64,000 nt of DNA from the NCBI GenBank assembly GCA_964036275.1, contig OZ038437.1, forward strand, positions 11,910,733 through 11,974,732, given 5' to 3'. A program made the translations under genes and the position numbers. Each line of letters begins with the position of its first letter. Position 1 is the first letter of the stretch. The notes under the pieces are model-generated. The model made no database searches. It worked only from the letters and a program-made list of their open reading frames with translations, and was not told where the DNA came from. Origin of the DNA: Litoditis marina. Taxonomy: Eukaryota; Nematoda; Chromadorea; Rhabditida; Rhabditidae. This document shows, piece by piece, positions 22,101-31,900 of the stretch.

Positions 22101-24693
22101 TGTTCTATCACGTGACTAACTTACTTGCAGAGTTCTATTTACATCCCAACTGAAACTGAATAGAAAGTAACCAGAACCTAAAAACTAAAAAGAAAATATG
22201 TAACTAACCGAACAATTAATCGACTAACCGATAACTAAGTATCTGTGATAATCTGTTGTGATAGCTCACTAAATGTAATTATCAAACGTCCTGAATCGAC
22301 GGAACTTCCTGCTTCTATAGTGAACCTACTGAAGAGAAAAATGGGATAGAGAAACTGGCAAGTACATTCTCAACACAGCGAATGAGTGGGTGACGATTAA
22401 GCTCAAATGCATTAAGCCACAGTCTATAAATCGAGTTTGAACATCAACAGAAACTTCAAAGTGTCACAATCGATAGTTTATATGAATGAACTATGTTTGT
22501 ACGAATTTGGAGAAAAACAATCCATACAGTTTTTCATAGGAGACATCTGCTCAATGTGTTCAAGCTTAATCGTCACCCACTCAGCGAATAACCAACAAAC
22601 GTGATCTACGTAAAACCTGCAGGAAATGTACGTGAAAACCCACGTGAAATCCAGCGAGCATCATGATGATCAGTTACTCGATGTAGTTTTCCATCCTTTC
22701 CGCAACGATTTTTGGCTTTAGAGTATCTCGCAGGACGACCCAGATAGACACATTTTCCCTTGATCAGGTACTGGGAATTGGTCCCCGGGCAGGTAGATTG
22801 AGACTCTGGAAAGTTGAGAAAAGTTGTAAGAAGTTGAATATTCAAAGAAAAATATTGGGTTTGGTAATAGGATTCGCTGGAGTGGTGAGAGCGTAGAAAG
22901 CTGGAAATTGTTCGCTGTGAAGAGACTGTGAAGAGTTGGAAGTCTTGAGTGGCAAAGTTTCGAGTTTTGAAAAATTGAAGTTTGAAGTTCCGCTTCAACC
23001 ACTTGAGCAAATTTTTAGGACCCTTGTTTGGAACATCAAACTTCAAAAATTGAGCTTCAAACTTCAAAAATAAAAAGTTGCTCAAGTGGTTGAAGCGAAC
23101 AGTTCAACAGTTCAAACGTTTTTCACGCGTTGCATGTTCAGTTTCGAGTGACGATTAAGGTTGTTTGTGAAATACGCCCTAGTTTGAGTGATATAGAAGC
23201 CTTGGGTGAAACATTGCTGTAAATACCGATTTCATGTAAAGATCCAGAAGGTTTTACAGAATTGAAGTTGGAATGTAGTAAGAAGTAGTCAAAGACCGAG
23301 TCTAGAAGATAATGTTTAAAGTTCAAATCAGAATGACGGTTCGTACTTTTCTTACAGGTGACAGAATCTTATTCTTGAGGACAGTTTGCTGAGATCAACA
23401 GGTCAAAGACCAAAACCAAAGCTCAAATATCAAGTTTGATAGAAACGTACTCCATTTACAGATGACAGAATCGGCCTTTTCAATGTGTTCGGCGACTACG
23501 AATGGAGCGAAATACCGGCACAGCTCGATCGCATTTTTTCCCTTCAACGGGTACGGAAACTTCTGGGTACACATGTTCTCCTCCTTCTGTAAGACTTCTG
23601 GGTACACATGTTCTCCTCCCAGTATTATGAATGATAATGAAACACTACAAAAAAAGGCAACGAAGCACTGGTAAAAGAAAGCCGAACAGTGGAACAAAAT
23701 ATACCTTCCATATTCTCAAGCAGGGTACTGTATACGATTTACACGATTTACACACAAACGCTGCATACTGCAGTCGATGTGAGAATGGCGATTATATAGT
23801 ATGTTTCATTCCTACTGAGACTCCTACAGTACGATTACTAGACGTTCAGTCACTCTCGGAATTATCCTATCTGGAGTAGGTATGCTAGACGATCCCGGCA
23901 CCTTCATCCCATCCTACGTCTCTTCAGAGATACGCTATTTTTCTGCTCTCACATCCCGTCGGGATGTAAGAGCAGAGAGAAATCTTCTACAACCAACTAT
24001 CTAACAAATTGCATCAGAAAACAGTCATAGGAAAAATGCAAAGTGTACTGTAAGAGTATCCGTAGAAATGGCGAAGACTATACCTTTATTCTCTCCTCAG
24101 CAGGCCAACCACCAGCCACATCGAGAACTATTCCTTGACAATACTGATTGAGGTACGGTTCCTGGATTACTGTAAACAAAACCTCATTTAAACAAAAAAC
24201 AACAACAAGTGAGTTAGTTTCGAACCCCCAAATAGTCTATATTAAACATTCTGTAGGTTTTCAGTACGATAAGGTACGTATGTTCAGTAGTTAGGCTGTA
24301 AGGTTAGTTCAGGCATGTAGGTTGATCAGGTACTAGAGTTAGCCGTTAGAAATATAGAACATGAAAAACACATAATGGTGAATTATAAACTTGAAACCTA
24401 TACATAACCACCAGTAACCAGTACCAACTTCAATATTTAATTACTGACAGATCATGAAACAGGAGAACGGTGATACTTCAAATTAATATTAATTGTTATT
24501 ATCAGTTAATCAAACCGAGTGTAGGCTGTTTAAAATGAACGTACCAGCATGAACTACTAAACATGAGAGAAGCGAGGCAAGTATTACCAACGCTTGGACC
24601 TGGAAAAGGAGAACTATGAAGAAGAAGAAGAAGAAGAAGAAGGAGAGTTACCAGAGACCCAGAGCGATAGATAACACAAAGGGAGGAAGAGAA

Positions 24694-24756
<63 letters not shown>

Positions 24757-24949
24757 CAGAGAAAGAGAGAGAGGAAGGAGGGAAAAGAAAGAGAAAGGGA
24801 GAGTAAGAGAGAATAAGATAAAGAGAGAAAGGGAGAGTAAGAGAGAATAAGATAAAGAGAGAGAGTGAGCGTGAAAGAGTGAGAGAGAGAGAGAGTGAGA
24901 GAAATAGAGAGACAGAGAGATCGAGAGAGAGAGAGACAGTCCTCACCAT
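13136..24949 (-). CDS. Secreted C-type-lectin-like protein with C-terminal VWA domain
   Basis: Exons, 5' to 3': 24947-24949 (ATG only), 24545-24599, 24084-24169, 23451-23586, 22644-22805 (or from 22632), 21859-21933, 21216-21392, 20120-20388, 19738-19797, 19304-19429, 18712-18849, 17679-17826, a gap, 14983-15100, 14468-14548, 13835-13963 and 13136-13228; about 620 residues are resolved. Exon 2 is a signal peptide (VQALVILASLLSCLVVHA). Exons 3-7 are Cys-containing, and exons 5-7 look like a C-type lectin fold (KGKCVYLG, KNRCGKDGKLH, IWDGEGF). Exon 8 is a GGPGTN-type linker. A second lectin-like block follows (SSYPDNMCADTLRTAVV, HRITC). The VWA domain has the metal site DSSGS, KWNGGSTYTGAAL and ITDGDS. 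Phases agree throughout except that the second/third strands of the VWA fold were not found; they should lie in 15.1-17.7 kb, where a transposon sits. Lectin/VWA combinations are known in nematode clec genes; the ligand is unknown. Confidence 0.72.
13560..13660 (+). repeat. Short tandem repeat in an intron
   Basis: About nine units of ACACAAG preceded by ACAAG and AGACA units, in the last intron of the lectin/VWA gene. It gives spurious open frames on both strands. Confidence 0.85.
13997..14090 (+). repeat. Dispersed short repeat
   Basis: GGTCAAATCAGAAGAAGCTGC...AGATCTGTGACATG...CGTAACGAAGCGACG matches 46596-46680 closely and the inverted pair at 1530-1850. It has no visible terminal repeats. 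Confidence 0.55.
16009..16127 (+). repeat. 17-bp tandem repeat, seven copies
   Basis: Six identical units of CATTCCACCCCTTGTCT (16026-16127) and one diverged unit in front. They lie directly upstream of the ORF1-like gene, as promoter-like 5' repeats do in some LINEs. Confidence 0.9.
16154..16888 (+). CDS. LINE ORF1-like protein
   Basis: A 244-codon intronless ORF. Residues 1-50 are helical with spaced hydrophobics (coiled-coil-like). Residues about 53-110 resemble the RRM-like core of non-LTR retrotransposon ORF1 proteins (RCLTIYGIPED, then SIVILHRLGKPRQDKSPRPLKISI). The tail (about 150-244) is Ser/Thr-rich. ORF1 proteins bind element RNA during retrotransposition. The C-terminal RDL...LLYSLRKECY region kept by the LINE at 38.3 kb is absent, and no reverse transcriptase follows, so this is an ORF1-only derivative, analogous to half-LINEs. 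The start is the first ATG after the tandem repeat; an upstream in-frame start is possible. Confidence 0.6.
   Translation: MIDMPSPRQKMVPLRTHFSTILGKINALNTKFDIIMQSIPTIIQSEIQRFNDRRCLTIYGIPEDSTMTEKVNSIFNLVSVSPSSIVILHRLGKPRQDKSPRPLKISIKKDVPFPRLVDLAYAMKRDSSLSTFHVRKFETPEQRRAGFLAGQAKRDATAAVPTTLQTTPVLAQKKEIVAETPMHVDSPLEVPRSVSSSSLQHCETRIDPYTSSRSVDHDIVSMYRELCSRFDKMTNDLATLNNGG
17290..17372 (+). repeat. tRNA-like sequence near the right end of the 1.6-kb element
   Basis: GCCGAATGGTCTAAGGCGCTG looks like a leucine-tRNA D-arm with A box, and TCGTAGGTTCGATCCCCC like a T-arm with B box. The anticodon arm and acceptor stem are not convincing. It may supply an RNA polymerase III promoter or be a relic. Confidence 0.5.
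17539..17649. mobile_element. Foldback MITE, second copy
   Basis: GAAGAAGGACGATTATGTGG at the left and its complement at the right with TTAA at 17646-17649, as in the copy at 234-357. It sits about 30 bp from the MIDAS exon of the lectin/VWA gene. Confidence 0.65.
19438..19625 (+). repeat. Loose array of a TTCAAACTACAAA motif
   Basis: About seven degenerate units (GGGTTCAAACTACAAA, ATTCAAACTACAAA, TTTCAAACTACACG and others) spaced 20-40 bp apart in an intron of the lectin/VWA gene. The complementary motif TTGTAGTTTGATC is scattered over the window. Confidence 0.6.
20759..21188 (+). mobile_element. MITE family 1 copy 3 joined to MITE family 4 copy 2
   Basis: 20759-20996 has the family 1 termini TATAGTCTGTTTCACC and GGAACAAACTATA. 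Family 4 follows directly (20999-21188, with GATGCGGGGCGAGCGGTC and ATCGATGGTACGGTG). The pair fills most of an intron of the lectin/VWA gene. Confidence 0.7.
21480..21725 (-). repeat. tRNA-like family 2 element
   Basis: On the minus strand GTAGCGTAGTG (A-box-like) and CGCAGGTTTGATTCCGGCG (B-box-like), with the element end TATAGTCGTCGCCAAC inverted near 21722. Intronic. Confidence 0.55.
24608..24945 (-). repeat. GA/CT microsatellite filling intron 1 of the lectin/VWA gene
   Basis: A long GA-rich run on the plus strand (pure GA from about 24698 to 24750, then imperfect), with GAAGAA repeats at 24617-24643. It produces open frames of Ser/Leu or Arg/Glu on both strands that are not genes. Confidence 0.9.
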
Positions 24950-25024
24950 GTTCGGATGAAGAAACGCAGCAGTAGTAGTGGATAGCAAAGACCACCTCGA
25001 ATGAAAAACCCCCCTCCCGATGGC

Positions 25025-25033
25025 CCTTTTATA
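25025..25033 (-). promoter_or_regulatory. TATA box of the lectin/VWA gene
   Basis: TATAAAAGG on the minus strand about 75 nt before the start codon. Transcription would begin near 25000, giving a 5' UTR of about 50 nt. Confidence 0.6.
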
Positions 25034-25616
25034 CGGACTTTATCAAACACGAAAATGAACTTTTGGTCGAGTTTTCTCTCATGAACGCACGAAAACCCGA
25101 GAATTCGGCCATAACTTTCCTGTTAACGCGCTTCGGCAAGTGAGGAAAGTGGAAAAACGTGCGGAAACCAAGCATTCCGCTATACTTCTCCTGTTCACGT
25201 ATTCGAGCAAGTTAACAGCCTGGAAAACGTGTACACGATCGGTTATTCGTATTGCGAAATGCTGTCTATCTTTGATCGGTTATTCTCAGAAAAATAGAGT
25301 TTGCAAGCTTTTTTTGTTTGTTGATTGTGTTGATGTTGTTGTTGTTTACTGTTGAGTTTAGGAATTTAGGGAAATCGATGGGGGGGGGGCTTAAGTAAAA
25401 TGTATGTGTGAAACGGGGTCATACTCTCAGTGAGGTGAATAGTAGTGGAATTATCACTTTGCTGTCTTTTAATTTTAGTTTAGCCCGTATGCAAGGTGTC
25501 CTTTAAACTCTGTAATACATTTTCCAATTGCAGTTTAAAGGACCGTTGACACGGAAGTGGTCCACATAATCGTCCTACTTCAAGATTCCATAATTAACAT
25601 ATCTTACCAATATACA

Positions 25617-25997
25617 GGCGGCGTAGCAATCCCTCCAACTTCATAAGAAGTTCATGAGATACCTCATGTTCTATTCGACGGGATCTCCTGAAGATGCCTC
25701 AACCATCGAATAGAACAGCATCGTCGAGATTTAGAGGCGAAACGATGCAAATTTATCTAATCAACTTATTAACCTATCTTAAGTTGATAGTTTTAATATT
25801 TTTCCATTTAATAATTTTTAACTATAATTTGTAACACATTTCCTTTAAAATAACTTTAACTCATATTATTTCACAGTAAAACTCCTTTTCCCCTTTCTAA
25901 TGAGCTACATGGGAACTATCAATGTTGTGAGAAGTTCGTGCCAATAGCTCACGAGGTATCTCATGAGATTTGCAAGGGATTGCTACACCGCCAGATC
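25617..25997. mobile_element. 380-bp terminal-inverted-repeat element
   Basis: The left end GGCGGCGTAGCAATCCCT and the right end inverted GGCGGTGTAGCAATCCCT, followed on both sides by TCATGAGATACCTC in matching positions, form inverted repeats of roughly 40 bp with small gaps. A small internal hairpin (TCTATTCGACGG and ATCGAATAGA) is present. No coding capacity. Confidence 0.65.
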
Positions 25998-26269
25998 ACA
26001 GTTTTGCATGTAAACTGTAATGGTTCAAATCCAATCGAATATTTATCACACAGTGTGTAAAAACGGAACGAAAGTTTGAAACTTGAAAATTTGCCAAAGG
26101 GTATAAAATGGTGAAACAGTTGATGAACATAGAAATTGACCGATGAATATTGTTGTTTAAAGGTCACTATACAATATACATGTCGTTCCAATATTTAACT
26201 GTTTTGCTACGTACATTCAGTTGATTTTCTCTGGTAATAGACTCAAAAACTAAAATTATTGAAGATTAT

Positions 26270-26830
26270 CATGTTATTATGGTTTCACACCATGAAATTT
26301 TGCAATTTCTTGATCTTCAACCCAATATCTTTTCTGGACCAACTAAATGAACACTTCAGCTTATTCTGGAAACATGTGAAGGTTGTCTTGGTAAATCATG
26401 TGCACTGTTAACGAGAAAAGCCAGGAAAATTCCGATTCATTCTAGTTGCGGTGTTCTATTCTGCTGAAGAGTGATTACTTACAGATCCATTCAAAATTTA
26501 TTCTCAAATCCAGTTTCGAATCTACTGTACATATACTGTATTCTATACAATCTGTGAAGTTGAGTTAAAACTGGCTTTGGAGACAATTTTTTAAAACGGG
26601 TCTGGAAGTAGAAAGTATTCAGCAAGAATGCACCACCAACACAAGTCTATAACAAAAAAAATGAATGGAAACTTTTCTCAAATATGAATGAGAACTTCCC
26701 TTGTTTTTTGTCGTTAACAGTGCACATGATTTACCTTTGTAAAACTTCAGGTATCCAGAAAATAAAAGTTGACGGATTGAAGATTAAGAAATTTCAGTAT
26801 TTCATAGGGGGAAATCTTATAACATTAGTA
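26270..26830. repeat. Large foldback region
   Basis: About 26275-26420 and 26690-26830 are complementary in blocks (AAATCATGTGCACTGTTAACGA against TCGTTAACAGTGCACATGAT, and TTGATCTTCAACCC against its partner). It is probably an old foldback transposon. Confidence 0.55.
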
Positions 26831-26831
26831 T

Positions 26832-27420
26832 AAAATCGGGTGGAAAAAATTAAAGATTAGTTTTGGATGAAACGTGTACAAGAAATATAAAAGAAGTCCA
26901 GTAAAAACTATTTGAGAAAAAGTCTAATCTCGCTTGGTTTAAAATTTCAGAAAAAAAGGATACCAAGTTTTTTGTTACCGAAAATAAAACTTCTGACTGC
27001 GACTCACAATGGTCTAGCTTATTCTCCGTTGTTTTCGAGAAAAGCGAGATGAGCATTTGCCTCAAAATATTTTTATTGGACTCCTTTTATATTTCCTGTA
27101 CACGTTTCATCTGAAACTAGTCTCTACTCTCTTTACACTCGTTTTTTATACTGATTGAACTATTTTTCTATAGTTACGAAGTAACGGTTATTTTTGATAA
27201 AAATGATATTTTTGAACAATAAGCTAAACAAGGAATGTTATTTTTTCCTATTGGATTTTTTACGGCGGTTCAAGTGGAAGCGGACACTTTTGTCGCCGCC
27301 CCGCACGGAAGCCATTTTTGCGAGACGTTGGGCTCTCTAACTTCTCTCAACAAATTTTACTTGGAACGTGAACTTAATGTCTTGTAGACATGTTGCCTTT
27401 TTAGTGATTCATGCAAATAT
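26832..27420. mobile_element. Second copy of the nested foldback element of 10.4-11.7 kb, inverted
   Basis: 26832-27150 repeats the foldback with ends GGTGGAAAAAATTAAAG and ACACTCGTTTTTTATAC. 27150-27420 continues with sequence complementary to 11160-11250 and 10600-10730, including CGCCCCGCACGGAAGCCAT. Confidence 0.6.
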
Positions 27421-27429
27421 CCAGGAAAT

Positions 27430-28340
27430 TGATCGACATACTTTAAAGAAAAAAGTAATAAACTGTTTTGGAATGTCTGCAGATCTCTGAACAAGAACTA
27501 ATACCACAGATGTCGCAACCGAACGCATTTTGGAGTGACATAGTTTGACCACCATTAACTAAGCTCACCTGACCGGACCTGAAACAACACAATTATGAGA
27601 AATTGGGAACTTACACATACTCACAGCCAGAAGAAGTGTGGAACAGTGAACTTAAGAGAAGCACTGTTGGCTCAGACTTGGGTTCCGTTGACACTGTGGC
27701 CTGATTTGTCATCTGCATCGACTTTGTCGTTCATGTTCATGAAAACAAGCTATCACAGTCGTACTGTGATGTGTTCAACGTGCGAAAGTGTTTTATTTAT
27801 AAAACATTTGTCACTGTAGTTCGTCATCTTGAAACATTCACTTGCTCAAACTATTGTTATCGACCTCGCGTGAGATTAATGTTGTCAGTGGGTTGGACCC
27901 TCATTACACCATGTAATCGAGAAAAATTGTATTTTCCGCCATTTTACTCGTTGTTTCAATTAATCTGTCTTTCTAATGTAAGTTTCAAGTATGCTTGTTA
28001 CCATATGAATTTTTATCCGAAATGAGTGAGACTACAACACCCTATAATTGGCTAATTTCCTATCACAGCTAATTGGTTTTCAACGGAGACAGAGAAATGA
28101 CTCTCCCAATAGGTCCTGATATAACTTAATTACTTTTCTTTTGTATTCATCTTGTTTGCCCATTTCATAATTAGTCTTTCTATAACCCTTTCTTTGAATG
28201 ATGATTGCCAATTAGTGATCGACCCTGCTCCCCATTTTTATTGTGTACTCCTTCACTTTATCATCCTGTGTTGTTATACTCTTGCATCTCCAGTACGTAC
28301 GCTGATTTCTCTTACCGTTTCAATATAGGTGTTTCATTAG
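27430..28340. other. Intergenic, no supported gene
   Basis: Several short open frames exist but none has flanking splice signals together with recognisable protein sequence. No repeat family seen elsewhere in the window was identified. Confidence 0.4.
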
Positions 28341-28346
28341 TACTAT

Positions 28347-28900
28347 AGTATAGTTCACACCATTCCTACTAAGACTCCTACAGTAACCCTACGAACATTC
28401 CAAAGTCTGTTGTGAGGCTGAAAATTTAGTTTATAAAAATCCTCTCGTATACTTACTGTACCTGTGAACGAGAATGAGGTGCAACAAGCCTCAGCTTTTC
28501 AGACCATAAGTAAGTGAGGAAAACGATTCGGAAGTTTTGAAATCCTACTGTAGGAGTCTCAGTAGGAATGAAAAGACTATATCCACAAAAACGTACAGGC
28601 TTTGGAAGCACAATGTTAGGATATCTCCGCAATTCCTACTTGTACTTTGATCTCGGTCCGAAATCAAACCATAGCCTTTTCCATTTCTACTGAAACTCCT
28701 ACAGAAGGATTTCGAAAGTTCTAAGCCGTTTTGCTTATTTACTTTCGATCGGAAATGTTGAAAATTTTCGTACCGCCTTATCCTTCTCAGGTTGGGTAAA
28801 TCGAGCATTTTCTATAAAGTTCATTTTCAGCTTCACAACAGCCTACGGAAAGTTTGTAAGGTTACTGTAGAAGTGTCAGTAGGAATGGTGTAAACTATAC
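28347..28900. mobile_element. Two MITE family 5 copies in tandem
   Basis: 28347-28583 and 28670-28900 each have TATAGT-type ends followed by CATTCCTACT and GACTCCTACAGTA on both sides. They lie in opposite orientation just upstream of the plus-strand gene that starts at 28922. Confidence 0.65.
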
Positions 28901-28921
28901 AAACACGTCATAATGTGAAAA

Positions 28922-31900
28922 ATGACTGTACTCCACTATATATTTTGGAGCCACATTTTTTTCGTGTTATTCATTTGTCATATTGGGGAATATGTGTCTG
29001 TCCGATCCCAATCTGCATCTCGTCAAATGTACGCTAATTCTCTGATCCTCCATCAGTTAGAGCAAGAGCAAAAGTGTGCAAAACGAGACGCAGAATGGGA
29101 TAAATACACTGCCAAGTCGTTACGGAGCTTTTTTCATAATTTCACATTTTCTTTCAGATCTCCAGCGTTCCCTTGTTCTCTTAAAATGTGTGATATGATG
29201 ACCGAAGAAGAATGCGACAATGTGATGTCACTCTGGAGAATATGGTACCTTTGTAAAGAGACTATAGACAGTGGAGAGCGTGAGTGTGTAATATATTACT
29301 TCTGGGTGTGAACCTTGAATTAACGAAACAAAGTGTTGTGCAAATAGAAGCCATGAGACCACTTCCAGACCACTTCCCTAACAATAAGTCACAAACGAAA
29401 ACTATCTTGATGTTGAACATTTTGTGGTGATCATTAACTGAAGTTTGGTTCGAAAGGGAAATGTCGGTTACTCCATATTCATTCGAACGCAAACTTATCC
29501 AACCATAGTTGTTTTGACGGACTTTTGAAAGTGACCCAAATAGTGTTCAAGATTACCATGTACACCGAACACCAAACACTGATATTTCTTTCGGGTTCTC
29601 CAAGTGTTCCTTATCTTTTAAATTCATTTAATTGTGTTGTTTTCACAGGTATGAACGCAAGAATATGTGGATGTCAGTCCCATGGCGGTAAATGCAAAGT
29701 GCGTTACGTCAATCAGTCGTATGAGCATAATTGTTGCCTGAATCTCAGTGAGTGAATCAAACAATGCTAAGCTGGTAATTAGATCCCAGGTTCCACTCTA
29801 ATCAACGCCTGACAAAATTTGACGAAGTTCATTTACTTGAAGACTACAGCGACATTCGTTATTTTGATACTGTAACCTATTTAACCAAGTTATATCATTA
29901 GTTTTGCCTGAGAATCCACAAGATTTTGTCGTCGCTCACAGAAAGGCGGGGGTGTACTGTATATGTCACTTTGCGTTGTGTAATCGAGTCTCACATAAGG
30001 CGGCTCTTTTATAAATTTGGCACGCACTATATAAGTTCCTAAAAAGTATGATCGGCCTATTTTTCCTCGCGAGTGCATCCTCTGAACTGCTACACGCGAG
30101 ACGTGTCTACAAGATAAAATGTCTGGAAAGTTTACTGCCTGATCAACGCATTTCCGATACACTCGTAGTTTTTTTCTCTCGTGAAAGTATGGTGAAAATT
30201 TGCAGGGAGGTCGAATTTTTTATTCCACTCACTAATAACATAATCTCTCTTCCAGAACAACGTACGATCTATAGATGGGAACTGAACACGTTTGGAACTG
30301 GTTAGTAGAATCATTGCTTACAATAGTCAATACTATAATTCAAATGTATGTGACTTCCAAACTGTTTTAAACAAACTGTGTGTCATCAGCCAGTGCAAAC
30401 TATTTCCCAACTTCGGTTTGGCCACTGTGCTTCTTTCAACCGTTAACTAAGTTGTATTAGGAGTTAAATTATTACTGTTTTCTGAAAGAATTGGTTTAGG
30501 AGAAGCGAAAAAATTATTCTCAATACCTTGTTTTGTTTTCAGGTGATGTTAAAAGAGCGTGTTTGAATTATTTGGAAGTAAAATTACCGGTTTTGTGGAA
30601 ACAGGTAGGTTTCTTTCATATCAGAACCAATCTTAATGTAGTGTAACATTCTACAACAAGGTGACCAAAATACATAACGATAGAATGAATCATCTTAACA
30701 ATAAATCTTCATTATCTGGTTAAATATTATGAATGGGTGGATTTTGAGTAGAAACTTCCTGCAAACGAATGTTACCAAATACCATTTCTTACTAATTCGT
30801 TGTTTTTCTGTTTACCTGTAGAACAGCTAACTCACGATTGCTTTTTATGTGACGAAAATAGTACTGTTGCGTTATTCGTATGCTAACACATTCCAACAGT
30901 TTGATCCGAGCCTGTATAACGTACAATTTTGCGGTTTCTTTCAAATTTACCTAGGATTATATATGTTCAATTGGATTTTCTCAAATGTACAGGGTTGTTC
31001 AAGTTCGCCATTGCATATTGCAACAAACATGCCACAAAAATTGTATTGGAAACCGATCGAAGCTAAAAACAGGAGATATTCTAAGAGCATATAAATAGCC
31101 TGTATTTGAGAAGACGTAGGATGGGATCCCTAGGTCGTACGTTTATTTGGCCTCGAGTGAAAATACCAAGTATATATTCTGTTGACGCCTTTCTCCATTA
31201 TATTGGAGGTAAATTAAGAAGTCACAAAAAGTTAACACAATGAAGATGATGTGATAAAGGGTATATTGTAATAGAACTGAATCGAATAGTCACGTGAAGT
31301 TAGCATTCTAATGAAGCATCGTGCACTGTGTCATTGCACGTTCTCAGTTCTGCTGTGTTCAGCATGTTTCACGTGACTAGGCAATGGACCAATAGTATAT
31401 ATTTTGATAATTTTCAGGCGAAAAACCAAGATGAGATTGAAAAAGCCAAGGAAGAGTGGGATCAAAAGGTGGCTAGAAACATCGAGTTGGAGACAGAGAA
31501 TGAAGAACACAAACAGAAGTGCAAGGAGTTACAGAAATCCTGTGAAGAACTGACGAGAAAGGTACGCAGGTCAAATGTTGTGAATCTAATAATTGGTTAC
31601 TCATTCAACTTATCTTGATCTGATTCTATACGTTTTAGGGCTAGCTTTTCTTGAAAGAAATTCTATATGCTGTGTTTTGTTCTCGCTGTAATCCTGTTCT
31701 TAGTTGAATATTCTCGCTCGTCTTTCAAAGTTCGTAAATTATGAAGTGAAAACTGTTTTCCGACTCAACCTCATCTTCTACACCCGTCATCATTTACATC
31801 TAGTATAATTAGTTATGTTTTCTCTTGCTTGCCGTTTATTCCCATTCTGCTTTGTTGTGGTTAATACCGTAAGAACTGATGAGTCGTTCCAATACTTTCT

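Noticed and set aside
24614..24995. Long open frames of Ser/Leu or Arg/Glu on both strands
   Set aside because: They are translations of the GA/CT microsatellite in intron 1 of the lectin/VWA gene.
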